Of a stretch of DNA of 64,000 bases, positions 13,091 through 26,265 are shown piece by piece. The stretch lies in NCBI GenBank assembly GCA_947846985.1, contig CANTUZ010000004.1:53917672-53981671 (forward strand), given 5' to 3'. Origin of the DNA: Fratercula arctica (Eukaryota; Chordata; Aves; Charadriiformes; Alcidae). The notes below the pieces were generated by a model, which worked only from the letters and a program-made list of their open reading frames with translations, did no database searches and was not told the origin of the DNA. Each line of letters opens with the position of its first letter. The stretch's first letter is position 1. A program made the translations under genes and the position numbers.

Positions 13091-13632
13091 CTAAAATTGA
13101 AATAAAGAAATTACATTATTCAAAATACATTAATATCTCAGTACTATAGCAGAACAGGACTACAAATAACATACTTTACAAAATAAAACCAACCTCATCC
13201 TATCTACAAAAACCTACATTTTGCAACATTAAAGATTAGTTTGATTACAGAAAACTTGCACTTACTATTCAGAAAAGCACATATATTTTTCACGGGACAT
13301 GGACGCTACTCACACTTCACTGCAATGTTTTCCAATTGCAAAGCATATCCATAAAGATAATTTTATAGCCAACTTATGGTTGAAGGTATTACTGTAATTT
13401 ACACAAAACACGTTAGAGTTTCATTGATCTCTGAAATAATAAGGATGAAAAGCAAGTAGTTCAGAGTTAGATTAAACTTAGAAGAAAGCTGAAAAAGCCA
13501 AAAGAAGAAAATGCAACATTAGATCCCAAAGCCTTCAACTCAGTCTCACAATGAACATCATTACAAATAGAGATCGCAGTGTCTATCTTAAAATGAACCT
13601 CAACTAGTTTCAGAAGAAAATTAGATACTGCT

Positions 13633-13648
13633 GGGTGGGTGGGTGGTG
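13633..13648. repeat. Short GGTG tandem repeat
   Basis: GGGTGGGTGGGTGGTG, four G runs, G-quadruplex capable on the plus strand. Confidence 0.7.
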
Positions 13649-15858
13649 CGAGGAAAGAACAGGTTCCCATACACGCAAGAACATTTCATTAAGAACAATA
13701 AAATCAAATTAGAATGCTATGGCTTTACATATAATCATCTGAAGATACGTAGCATCCATTTTGTATCACAGTTCAGAATTTACAAAATTTATTATCAGAC
13801 TTGCTTATTCTTCACTGTCCATTCACATATGGGAATGTCACTTTGGGACAACATATATATACACATGTGATTTCCCATGTTCATCTCATTAAAAAAATAT
13901 TTTGGCTATCGGGAAAATAATCTTTAATATCTTTTACTGTACGCTAGTCTAAATCATCTTCTTCAGAGAGATCCACAAACACCTGATGCTTTTCAACATA
14001 CCTGTTTCAACCTTTTCAACATATCTGTTACTGCTTCTAATGAAATCCAGGAAAAGGCCTACCCTCATTTAAAACAACTCTCAATTCCTCATGGCTTCAA
14101 AATGAAGTAAAAACAAGTTGTCAGTGGAACTAATTGTCTCTGCACCATCAAAGAATAAGATGGGGGCAAAAAAACGGTGGAGAGGGACCAATCACCGTCA
14201 GAAGCAGCCATCGAAATGGCTCCTGTTTATGATTTTACATGAGCAAGTCCTTCAGGAAAGAGTAGAGCAATTTGTTGGATTTATCTCTTTAAGTCTTATT
14301 TGATCACCAAAACTGGAGAAATGGATTTGGTTCTGAAAGAACAAGAAGGTACCAGTCACTCTGTTTTTCCTTATACTTGTGCAAGATGTCAGTGGTTCAT
14401 TTAAAACAAGAAATTTGAACAGGCTACTGTTCTGTTATTAGAAGGACTAACAGAAAGAAATAATTAAAAAAAGATAAGAAAAATAAAATTCTCAGAAAAT
14501 ATGTTCACTAGACTGAAATAAATTCATAAGTCTTTTCCAAAATTGTAGTTTAAATATGTGTTTATACACTATGAGGCTGTAGAGCACTCTAACTCTTCCC
14601 AATATACATGTGAAAGTATACAAACTGATGAGACCCACCTACTCTCCACCAGCTTCCAAAGCCTGTCTTGCTCATCCACGTGGGCACAGTTACAAATGAA
14701 AAAATACATACCCACTTGCAATACGTTACTCAAAATCCAGGCACACCAGCAAACGTGCATTGGGTTAACTTCATTTATTCTGCTTTGAGGTGGAGATTTG
14801 ATTTAGGCAACATCTACACTAGGAAAACATTATCAAAATGCTATATATTGAAAACAAAATGCTTTATCTACACCAACAAAGCTTTGCTTTGTACTGGTAT
14901 ATTAAAGTTAACGTCTGCAAGAGTAGCTTTACTACTTGATGTATATGCTAGCAGTCTGTCAGCAGAGAAGGAAGAACCTTCATGCTTACAGAAATTTGTA
15001 AAGCACTTCATTCACTTCTCCACACACGTAATTTGAAAGACAGCTGACCTTGTCTACAAACTCTGACACTTCAATTTTTACAAATTTAATCCTTGCGACA
15101 AATACTGCATTTTTTAAATGGAGGAAGGGAGGCTATATGGAATTCTGTCTCACGCATCCACCACAGAGCTGCGCGTGTCATGGTCTCATCCCTCCTCCCA
15201 GAGCGAGCACGTTGTTGGTGCGCTCCGGGAACAACACAGCTCATCTTGTAGGGTCCAGTGATTGAGGACAGAGCTTCAGTAGATCTCCTCCTTTCTACCC
15301 CTTTAGACAACACACAGAATACTGGTTTCTGAACATATGGTTTCAGTCCCACCTGGCCGTCAGGGCTTCACACTGCCATTTTAAGCTTTACAGGAAAAAA
15401 ATGTTGAAAACTTGAGCGTTTGAATATTTTTCCCTGGACAAACTCACTGATTTTTTAGCCTCAGATTTTACATGATTAGCAAACACCATGGATTACAGCT
15501 ATTCCACAGAAAACTCTGAAGTTTAAAATCCTCATGTAAACAACGTTTATCAGCACTATATATGTATTTGATATATCCTAAATTTATTGAGGGCCTTGCA
15601 CTTTCTGCACACAAATCAAACACCACACCCATAAAACACTACAGAGCAGCAAAGAAAAAAATGTCCTCACGCATAATTCTTGTGTTATAATCTGTTAGAA
15701 ACATTCTAGAACTACACACGCACCCACACACAAAAAAAGAAAAAGATTACAGTAGACCAGCTAAGAAACAAGAAAATGTCATATTCCCTAGAGAATGAGT
15801 TTGTAGAACCTGAGATGTGACACACAAACCAAGTGGAATTCTGCTTTTATGATCTAAT

Positions 15859-15864
<6 letters not shown>

Positions 15865-15890
<26 letters not shown>
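15865..15890. repeat. Poly-A run (26)
   Basis: Uninterrupted A26 with no processed-pseudogene body visible upstream. A G/T tract begins 20 bases downstream. Confidence 0.95.
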
Positions 15891-15892
<2 letters not shown>

Positions 15893-15910
15893 CAATCCAA
15901 TAGTTTCAAA

Positions 15911-15980
15911 TCTTTTTTTGTTTGTTTGGGGCTTTTTTTGTTTTTGGGGTTTTTTTTTTGTTTGTTTGTTTTTGTTTTTT
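15911..15980. repeat. G/T-only tract
   Basis: Alternating T runs and GGGG or TTTG units. Can pair in part with the neighbouring poly-A. Confidence 0.85.
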
Positions 15981-18900
15981 ACACTTTGTCTCCAGTGATC
16001 AGAAGCCTGTTGCAGGTTTAGGCTGGAAGATATTAAGTCCATGACCAAACAGGAAAGAAAGCACTTCAACAAAACATTCTGCATGCATGAAGGCAAGTAA
16101 ACTAATTACTTCACACAGAAAGAATCACTAGGGACTTCTGTTCTCTTCAGCTACTAGATGCCTTCATTTACCTTTGCTTCCTAACAGAACTAGAGATCAT
16201 ATGATAATGCTCATTTTAATGCAAGAGCTCTACCATAACTTAGAATTTTCTGTTCAGTGGTCAATGAACGTTTCATAAAAGCAATGCCACCTCAAACTTA
16301 TAGATTTAAAAAGAGTGCATGCACACAAAAGAAAAATTGAAATTTGGCTTACAAAATTCTAATATTTAAAACAGACTACCACTAATTAAATTTTTAAGGG
16401 ATGACCACCTAATATTAAATAAATATCAATAGGAAGGCGAGGCCATCTGGATATTGGAAAAATTCAAGTTTGAATATCTAAACTGCTATTGAAACATCTA
16501 TTCTTCAGAGTCCTACTGTACCTACCTACTAAGTAACTAGACAAATTCATATTAGAAATTTTTAATTGTAAAGACACTGAAAGTGCAAAGTTTCATGACA
16601 AGAATAACTTAAGAACCATAAATGTGGCTAAAGAAGTGGTGGTAAAGTATCTGTATTCTTTATGGTAATGCTGCCTCAAGAAATGCACTATTGGATTATA
16701 TTTGGAGTGCTTAATTCAATCCTGAATTAACATACAGGCACAAATTTTAGAAAGATATTTCTAGATTGTTTCTCCTGCTCAACTACGCAAAAAACAGCAA
16801 TTCCATCACTTCCCTCCACACTACTAAGAAATTGGAGAAGCAAAAGAAAAGCAAGTTTGGTAGTGAATCTTCTAACTTTCATTTGTTGTAAAGATAATAA
16901 AGAAATATCTATTCTCAGTAAGAGAACAAATGTGACACCTTGTGATAAGACCGAAAGAAAATTGTTTTGAAGCTCACAGTCTACACAAATGGAAAAACAC
17001 TGTTAAAACATACTTCAAGAATCTTCCAGGAACTACCCATACTTCATTAAAGCTGGAGTCAAGTTCACTGATGCAGAAACATTAGATGACTCAAGGTCCC
17101 AGTTTCTATTCAGGTAAGTAAACAGACTTTAACTTTGCCTTGTCAGCAGAACACACAGGAAAGGAATCAGATTTAATAACCTGATCAACAAACTCCACAA
17201 ATGAGGAAATCAAATCAGCAGAAAAATGTGTTTTTAAAAATCAGTGTTTTTTTCTTAAAGTAAGTTCAGGGAAACTGGTTCCCTAAGATTCTCCTTGCGT
17301 AAAAACACTACAGATTGAATTAGATACACATGAAGATGAGCAAATATAATGTATAAAACTTGATAAGTTTTCAGGTAACATACTGAAGAGCCATAATTAT
17401 CTATGTGGTTGACATTTCTATTTCAAATTATACACAAGAGACTTCAGGGCAGGAACTTCCATTCCCTTAGAGAGGAGAAGAAAATACTGAGTTAAAAAAA
17501 AAATTCTGATTCAGAGAATTTTGAAGAACTCTTTTCTGAGCATTTTCATTTCAGCACAAACCAGCTGCTATTCAAGCATATTACCAGCCTGGCATTTCTT
17601 GCTCTCATAAAAGTTATAGCTGATTAGCCAAAAGGTGCTGCTTCAACAAGCAGGTTCTAGTAACAAGTTCATACAAAAATAAGAAGCATTCAATGTCAAA
17701 TACAAAATAATCACACGCACAGTCTCTCTCCCTTTAAGAATCCAACTCAAAGAATACCATCAAAACAAGTAGCCCAAACATCCAGACAAGATCATCTGAT
17801 GTGAAAAAGAATTCCCAAAATTGTTAAGCTATGCAAGCAGAGTCCTGCAAGATTGAGTAATGCGTGTGAACTATTTTTCCTTCTTACAATTCTCAGTTAA
17901 TAGATTTAGAGACATCTCCAGGGAAGGGGAAAAAGTTACCCACAGCTTTTAAAAAAGGGACAAACATTTTCCAAACATTCAGCAGAACAGCTGATCAGTA
18001 TTTTTGCCATGAATAGTTTGGAGTTGTATGTCTACTGAATGGCTGACCAGTTCCTGCCCAGTACAGTATATAAAGATTAAGTTTTATCTGCTTCTTCCAA
18101 ACTGGGGCACTAGCCTGCAGGCTCCTCTACCAAGCTGTAGGAGAAATCTTTCTTACAAAACTTCTTTAAAGATTCTCAAATGCTATTAGAATAGATCATC
18201 AAATTACTGGACAGACCAAAGGGAAAAATGGAACAAATGCTCACATGGACAGAGTGAACGGTGAATGCATATGCCATCGTTCCTTAGAAAGAAGCTCAAA
18301 AACAGGAAAAGGCAGATCACCCAAAACAATTGCTAAACTAAGGTCATGGATTGTATAAGACACCACAAATCCCAAAATGTTTTGGTAGTACTACAGAATT
18401 CACAGATATTTATTCTGCCCATAAGACAGAATAGTCTCAACTCAAGCCAGCAGCACTCTCCAAAGGCCTGCACAAAGACACCCAAAATAATTCCTGAATA
18501 TCAACATGCAGTCCACAAAATTTCCCTGCTAAGTCTATCATCAGTGTATCTTAAGACAGTGACTGCTATCAAGGTTTGTAGTGAATAAATGAAAACAAAG
18601 ACTATACAATCTGACATAATGAAAACCCAGGTAGTTCAGCAGTCCTGGTCTCTTCTGGAAGCAGCAGTTTTCACAGCATTGATGTTTAATTAAATCCAAT
18701 GTTTGCATAGAGAGGTACGAACCATTGTGCACTGCAAAAAAACTTTACCAAAAACTTACTCAAAGAACTCCAAAAATCAACCCTTGAGATGTTTGGATAG
18801 GCAGGGAATGGAAGAAAATAGCCATAAATTATATCCAAAATGGAACAGGTGCTCACTAACTCTCATAATGGGATCTTATAACGGAGAATTTGGGGAAAAT

Positions 18901-21900
18901 GGCCAGAATACACAGATTACACGTGTATTTCACCTTTAAGATTATTCAAGAAGCAGACTGTATAAATACCTTCAGTGATCTTCCCTGAAAAATAATTCCC
19001 CTAAACTGAGATTCAGGAAGAACTCTCGTGGATTGCTTAGAGCCACAGGGATATACATCTTTTTGTAATTGCTTTTGCGAAAATTTTAAGAGACATTGCA
19101 TCTCATTATAATTAATGAGAAAGGTCTAAATGGGCCAGGATCAGCTCAGACATTCCTCACAGGCTGCCTCAGACTGAGATAAAGATAATGAGATAATACA
19201 TATGCAAGACAATTCAGAAGAACACACGAAAACAGTGGCACAAGCTCAGTTTATATTCTCCAAAAGACATGCAACAAGAGGTTCAGCAGCCAAACAGCAG
19301 GTTAAGTGGACTTTCGGAGAGCAGCACCAGTTTTCTCCATGTCAAAAGCCATGCTATCACAGAATGGAGGGGAGTGGAAAACATTCTTTAATGTTAGATA
19401 ATTACTCCAAATCCAGGTATTACCAGGGAAAGAACTCAGACTTTTTGTGAAAAGCCAGAAAACCATCTAGCCGCTGCAGTCCCCTCTTTCCCAGTTGCTG
19501 TAACTGGAATGTTACAATCCTATGCAGTTGGACTGTAACAGAACAGCTGATAATTTATCAGACCACATCATACACTGCTATGACTTCAAGGTCCTCAAGG
19601 CATTCAGGACTGACGATTCCACTATTTGCAGGCAGGGAAGAACTTTACCTATTGAAACCAATCAATCTGAGTATAAAATCCTGTAATTCAAGTTTCTGTC
19701 AATTATAAACTCTTGCTTATAATCTTACCAACTTGAAAGGGCAGTCTATGTGTTGTTCACTAATGAGAAGTTACTCTAGGTTGAAACCAAGCAGAAGAAA
19801 TTTGATCACACCCACTCCCAAGAGTGAGAGAACATGCAAATGCTGCATCTGTTGAAATCCTATGTTTGTTGAACAGGCTGCCTGTAGAGTTTTACCATTA
19901 AAGTAAAAGCAGAAATGAAGAAAATTTACCAAGACTATAGCTACAGCTAAGAAGACATCATTTTACTTGCACATCTTACCTACATGGCACAAAACAAAGC
20001 CAAGAACTCAACAGAAACTGCCACTACAGAGCCCAGATATCTGAAAGGGATGTGTTAGGACTGGAGAAGTTATTCCACAGCATTTATGGTTGCTCTCTTG
20101 GACTTTAGGAATAAAGTTGTGTAGCAAGTATCACAGACAACTGTAGTCATCTGATTTCAGAGAATGTAGGCAGTGCACACCTATGCTTGGAGACATGTGG
20201 TTAGCGTGGCATCATGCAATGGTCTACTGTACAAAGCACACTAAGGAGGTATCTCAGCTAGACCCAGAATCTAAAACACTACAACTATATTAGCACAGAG
20301 ATGGCTGCAAATAAATCCTGACTCTTCAGAGTTCTAACCAGCCTGGCACTTGAGCTTATATCTCTGCTTTGCACTATGTAAGCCTTCGTGAGAATACACT
20401 AGTAGTCAGAACTTAACAAAAAAAGTGATTCTGTTATTCTTTTTGCATGACTGTGAGAGATACACCATAAGTAAAAGATGGCTTTGATTACTCAGAGCAG
20501 AAGCTAATGATAACATTTTAACTACATTACACAGATGCGCCTACTTCAACAGGATAGTACATAGGAGAGGCACCACAGAGCCTACTTAAGTTTCATGTCC
20601 TGAAATGGATGTTTCATGTATTGGCACAGACATGTTCGCAAAGGAATCAGCATTTCAACATGATCACTCACACTGGTACAAAGGCGGAAGACAGTTTGAA
20701 AGAAAAATTTCTCAGAGAGCCATAGTCCTTGAGAACGAATGTTTTTCTTTTGTACTAACATATCAGCTGAAACTGCCTACCCTGAAACCTTTGCACAAAT
20801 ACAATGACCCTGAGAGCCTACTGCGGAGCTCCAATCCCTGCCACTGCAATTTCTATCCCTAAAATGGAATAAAGAATACAAATGCACAGTCCACGATACT
20901 GTAAATCTAACAGTATCTAAACATCTAACAGTAACCAAAACAGAAATACAGAAGAGAGCAGTTATCTCACCATAAACAAGTAAAATGCCAACTAAAAATT
21001 AATAAATTTTAAAAAAATAAAATAAAGAATAAGTCCTCCAGAGACACTGCACCAGTACAAACTCTGGTTGCATCGGTCATAACTGTTAAATGACCTTTGG
21101 CTGGAAGCTCTTGTACTGACAGTACTTGAGGAATCCAACTGAAACGACTTCAGCACCTGCAAAACAACTACAGGCGCAGCTGTTCCACACAAAGCAAACT
21201 ACAGGTGCTTTCACAGGACAAAGCCCATCATGCCGGGGGCTTTGTCTACTCCAAGACCAAAAACAAGAGGCCCTACCCTGCTGCACACACAGCAGTTCAG
21301 AGAGGATATCTGGAAGTTTTCTGAGGCACGTGTCTTTACAGTAAAGCCATTTCAGTCGTCTTCCACTGCTTAACTGAAGAGGAATCCACATCCCCGTAAT
21401 TTTTCTCACCAAGTTAATACTGCATACAAAAGATTTTCTTTTCCAAAGTTTAAATATGACAGTGTGAGTTACATAGTCCTCAGCTGGTAACTCCTGAAAG
21501 GGAGGGAAGGAGCACAGCTAAGTTATCCTCTATTAACTTTTTGACTTAGTTGTCTGAGCTTTTAAAAAAAATTAAACTATTGTCTATTAATAAATAAGCT
21601 TTATGGGCATGTTAACTTGAAGATATAGTACTATTTCTCAAATATAAGTCTGCTATTTCTTCAGCTTACATGCTTACATATGAGGAAAAAAAAAAAGAGG
21701 GGTTTTATTTCCATATTCCCTGCAAACACGTATGCATTTGAATACTCCAAGGACTTCAAGTTAATCATATAAAAAAAGTATAGGCAAAAGTCTTGGTCTC
21801 ACAGTTCCCTTGCCTACCTATCCTCTTCTTCATACACAAATTTTCACAACTTGAATTTTACATACTTAGTTTGGGTAATGATTAAAAAACTAAGGTCAGA

Positions 21901-23177
21901 AAATTTTTAAAAGTGTTCCTACAGGAATATTGCAGTTTAATAAGCAGTAACACAAATACAAACTAAACTAAAAACGTTTTTGCATTCAAGAAGTTTACTT
22001 TTACATGTTGCTGGTGAACTTTGAAACTTAATGACGTGTGCAGCAGTCACACAGCATTACCCTACTATAACTGAACTATACTCTGCATGTTTTAATGCAT
22101 TAAAAAAATCGGGTTTGAATGACCCACAGTTAATTCTTAGGGATGATAAAAGAGTAGTTGCAATTATACTAGAACCTGCATTGTCACCTTTTGTTAAATA
22201 AGCATACCAGCCAGATTAACATTTAATACGTTTAGTGTAGTACAGAGGACCAAATCCTCATTTCTCCTCCTATCTTTAGGTTATGGATGAGATTCTCACT
22301 TCAACACAAAACACATCCTTTTCCCCCTAACATATATGTGTTAAAAACTAAACATCCATTAACAGAATATAAATCTAGACATCAGGTCCCTCTACTGGGT
22401 TAACATGGGATGGCAGGCAGAACAAATGTCCCACGATCGACTGGATCTTGGAACCTAGCAGGTGCATCACAAGTGCTGTCAGCAAAAAGCATCCCGTCAC
22501 CCGCACATGCTAACCAAATGCAGAAGAGTTGGCTATGTTATCCCCATCCTAGTTCAGCGTGATAGGCCAAAAGCATTTATGGAGATAAAACCACAGAGTA
22601 AAGACCTCAAATTAATCATATGCGGGCTCAGATCTCTTTTCCACTGCTCTGCTGTTCTCTTCTAATATAAAAAAAGAAGACTACATTTTGGCCTTTAAAT
22701 ATGTATGTGCTAGTGATTAAAAAGCAAGAATAAAAACCATGATCAGAGAGCCACCAGAAGCATAGCTAACATTTTGAAGACTTTTTCTATCCGTCCATGT
22801 AAAAGATTACCTGAGTGGAAGTATTTCGAATCAGTCTACAAAGAGTTAGTCTTCCAGAATGAAACCCTCCCTCTTATAAATTCAAAAATCAAAAGGAAAA
22901 ATCTCGTGCTGGTCACAGAAGAACACACTTTGCAGTACAACAGCTACTTAATTCTCAGAGTTAGAAAAATACTATATTATAAAAAAATTTTTTTAGGATT
23001 TTGACTTTTGAGGGTGAGAAAAAAATGTCAACTTCCAAAAATTAGTTGAGAGAAGTACATCAAAAGCAACAGAAGCCTCTTGATAGGGGAAGTATGCATA
23101 GCAAATGTATGTATGCATGCAACAAGTGCTGTATGACCACAGGCTTACAAACAAAGCCTTTATCTTGCAGTGTCTAG

Positions 23178-23223
23178 CTGTTGGGTTTGGGTTTTGGTGG
23201 TGGTTTGTTTTTTTTTTTTTTTT
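23178..23223. repeat. G/T-only tract ending in poly-T
   Basis: GTTGGGTTTGGGTTTTGGTGG then T14; vertebrate-telomere-like G spacing in part, but no true TTAGGG units. Confidence 0.8.
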
Positions 23224-23949
23224 AAATAAAGGTTCTACCCCTTCAAAAGGGAGAACAGTCTGCAAGCAAAACAAAAAAGAAATGGTTATATTCAGAACCA
23301 GCTATGCTTATAAATATTATAGAAAAGATACAACACAGAACACTGTTTTTAATACTGTACAAATAAAGATCAATGAAATACTGTTTCACACAAAACATGT
23401 TTTAAGGCAATGCCTTCCGGTTCACACAGATTATACTATCTTAATGCAATATTTACTGTATCACAAACTGGTTTGAGAACACATGTATCTACATATATAC
23501 TTTTAATTAACATTTAAATAACAATCAGATATCTTAAAAGCACCTAGTTGGTTTAACATGAGGAAACTAAGAGCAAGGCATTCTGATTAAAAATCAATAT
23601 AGTCTAAAGTCAAAAGGCTGTCTCACAATGTTCAGATCTCCCCCAAAAGAAATTCTGTGTGTCTCCAAAAGTTAAAGGTTTGTCAGTAATTTCATGGGGT
23701 TTTCTCCTTAATTTATCATTTACTCCAAAATAAGAAAAATCAGTAATAAAATGCAAATGATGAAAGCATATATACTTAACAGAAACATTCTGCATTTTAG
23801 TTACCATCACAGAGTCTTTAAATCCACACCAATTCTATGAGGTTTTCCTTAACAGACCAAAAGCATCTAAATGGTCATCCACCTCATAACAAACTACCAG
23901 TGGTTTCCAAACATTTTGAACAGAGACCATTGCCAGGCCTCAAATCTTA

Positions 23950-23992
23950 GAAAATAAAAACAAAACAAACAAACCCCCAAAACAAACACCAC
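23950..23992. repeat. A/C-rich tract
   Basis: AAAACAAAACAAACAAACCCCC and AAAACAAACACC blocks, the complement type of the G/T tracts. Confidence 0.8.
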
Positions 23993-24001
23993 TAAATAAT
24001 G

Positions 24002-24040
24002 AATATGTTATATAACATGGTTACAATATGTTATATAACA
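24002..24040. repeat. Duplicated palindrome (16 bp x 2)
   Basis: AATATGTTATATAACA occurs identically at 24002-24017 and 24025-24040. Each contains the perfect 12-bp palindrome TGTTATATAACA. Confidence 0.9.
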
Positions 24041-24394
24041 GATCCCTTTAATAATTTTGACCATGTAGACATCTAACTTATGTGTAGATCAATTTGAGAA
24101 TCGTGTTCTCTAGAAAGTTTGTAAGCAAGAAACACCTTTGTTTCTAGAAAAATATAGGAAGACAAATCTACCACTGAAGTCCTTACTTGTCCTCTGATAT
24201 GACAGACCTAAACTAACTAGCCACAAAAAACCCAAACAGTTTCTATGAACATGCTGCTGTCACAGTAATTGAGGAAAATATGCAAACTCAATTCATGTCG
24301 TCTTTGTACTCTCTCCTCCAGTGAACGCTGTGAAAAAAATCCCAGAGCCTCCTCCCTTCCGCCCTCTTAAACCCTCTCACCAGCAATATCATTG

Positions 24395-24416
24395 CCCCCC
24401 CCCCCCAAAAAGGGGG
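24395..24416. repeat. C12-A5-G5 inverted repeat
   Basis: A C12 homopolymer, an A5 loop and G5, followed by more G runs to about 24430. It can fold as a GC hairpin or a quadruplex/i-motif. Confidence 0.8.
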
Positions 24417-25104
24417 TTGGGGGGCTGGGGTGAGGAGAGGGAAATAAAGAAGTGCACACACTAAGAATGCAGGACTGCTTAAGAACTTGTACATCTTAAG
24501 CTTTTAGACTCATTTCCAAAAGTAGCAAGTATGGCTTGAATAAGAATTGTGTTATAAATGCCAACAATAAGTTAACTTCAGTATTTAAAAAAACCCCCAC
24601 ATTTAAAGTCTGTATATTTAGGAGGTGTTACAGTAATTCTTGATAGGTATGTATAACATCTGTAGAACCACAGCAGCTCTGGAAGATCTTGGTACCACAG
24701 TGTAATTTACCATAAACAAGATTACTTTCCTGAAAGCTCTCTAGTACTTTGAAACACAGATGGGCAAAACATACCTGCCTATCAATTTTTCCAGTATTTT
24801 AATACTTATTTCAGTTTAAGCCAATGAGAATAAAAACTGCAAACATTCCAGTAAAATTTGGTTGCAGTGTATTAGTGTTTTACATTCCCCTATGTTTCCT
24901 GTACTGTGCCTCCCTGCACAGCCCCCCACACAAGTACTTCCAAACAGCTCCTACCAACTCTCTGAAAATTCATGGCTTTTTGATCTATCATTTTGTGATA
25001 TTGAGCCTGCATCCATATAATACCCAACAAAACCACTCTAATTGGGCAAGGCATGGAATTAACAGTAATAATAAAACCAAACAAGACGACTCCCAAAAAA
25101 CAGA

Positions 25105-25180
25105 CTCATGCACAAAAAAAAACCCCAAACGAAGAAAACCAAAACAAAGACAAAAAAACCCCAAAACAATGCCACACACC
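25105..25180. repeat. A/C-rich tract with AAAACCCC units
   Basis: Repeated AAAAAACCCCAAA-type blocks over about 75 bases, interrupted by occasional G. Confidence 0.75.
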
Positions 25181-25933
25181 AAAACCTTAAACACATTTTA
25201 TCTTCTATCCACATATCAAACTACCTCACCATACAGAGAAAGATAATATTGGAGGAAGACAGGTCAAGTGACCAAAGCCACAGAAGTCTGCAGCAGAGTC
25301 AAGAGCAGTAAAAAAAACCAGAAGGGAACATCCTGCTTATTCTCAAAAATAACTCTGAAGACCTAGTCAATCAAGACAGCCATGTTCTTCTGAAATACTT
25401 ATTTTAAATGTAAACAGAAGTGAGTGACTGATAACACTGATATTTTAAATAGCTAGATATGCCTAGTAAGGTTGGGGATGTTTTTTCATTAATTTTTTAT
25501 TTTAAATCTTTCTGTACTTACCTGACAGACCCTCAGTCGAGGACTTCAGAGTTCCATTTCCCTGCTATAGTTGATGACACCAGAACACTATAAAGAAAGC
25601 ATGGAAGGAGGCTCCCTGAAGCAACTAAAACAGTGCTAATGATGTCATCAACATTCTGAGGTGGAAAGATCTTAATGATCATCTTAACTTCAGTTTGCAA
25701 CATTTCTAATGAAGATCATTTATCCAGTATCCATAAGGTTAAGACTTCCTAAATTTATCCTCTTCACCACCCCCACAAAAAGCACATCACAATGGATTGT
25801 TCATACGTGTAATCCCATTCTGAGTGTTCAGAGACGATGCATTCTTTGTAACCTTCAAAACAGAAGTCACTGCTGCATTTTGGGGAAGAAGCAATGGCTA
25901 ATCGCTCCCCCAGAAACAGAGTTCTAGAAGCAA

Positions 25934-26265
25934 AGAATCATAGAATCATAGAACAGTCCAGGGTGGAAGGGACCTCGAAAGATCATCTGGTCCACCCATT
26001 TGAGGGAAAGGGAGCCTAGATAAATATTATCTAGCACCCTGTCCTACTGCGTCTTGAAAACCCCCAGCAGTAGGAACTCCATCACGTTCCCGAGGAGGTT
26101 GTTCCAGTGAATGATCGTTCTCACTTAAAAAAAAAAAAATTCTCTCTCATATTGAGATGAAACTTCACCTAGCGCAACTGCTACCCCTTGCCCCTTGTCT
26201 TCTCCACATGGCTCCTTGTGAAGAGAGAGCCTCCGTCGTCCTTGTAGCTTTCCTTTAAGTTGTGG
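25934..26265 (-). mobile_element. CR1 LINE 3' fragment, about 0.33 kb
   Basis: It starts with the terminal octamers (AGAATCATAGAATCATAGAA), followed by GGTGGAAGGGACCTCGAAAG and a GATCATCTGGTCCA box, then extended 3' UTR. A 13-A run near 26126-26138 looks like an expansion inside the copy. The left (3') end is clear; the 5' truncation point is approximate. Confidence 0.88.

Noticed and set aside
15865..15890. Processed pseudogene tail
   Set aside because: No coding or gene-like body upstream and no flanking duplication; also considered and rejected for poly-A at 2304 and 53506.
23178..23223. Interstitial telomere repeat
   Set aside because: Units read GGGTTT/GGGTTTT without the A of TTAGGG; it is simply a G/T tract.
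24824..25311. ORFs of 140 and 67 codons rich in Lys, Asn, Thr and Gln
   Set aside because: They derive from the A/C-rich low-complexity tract at 25.1 kb and lack any recognisable domain.
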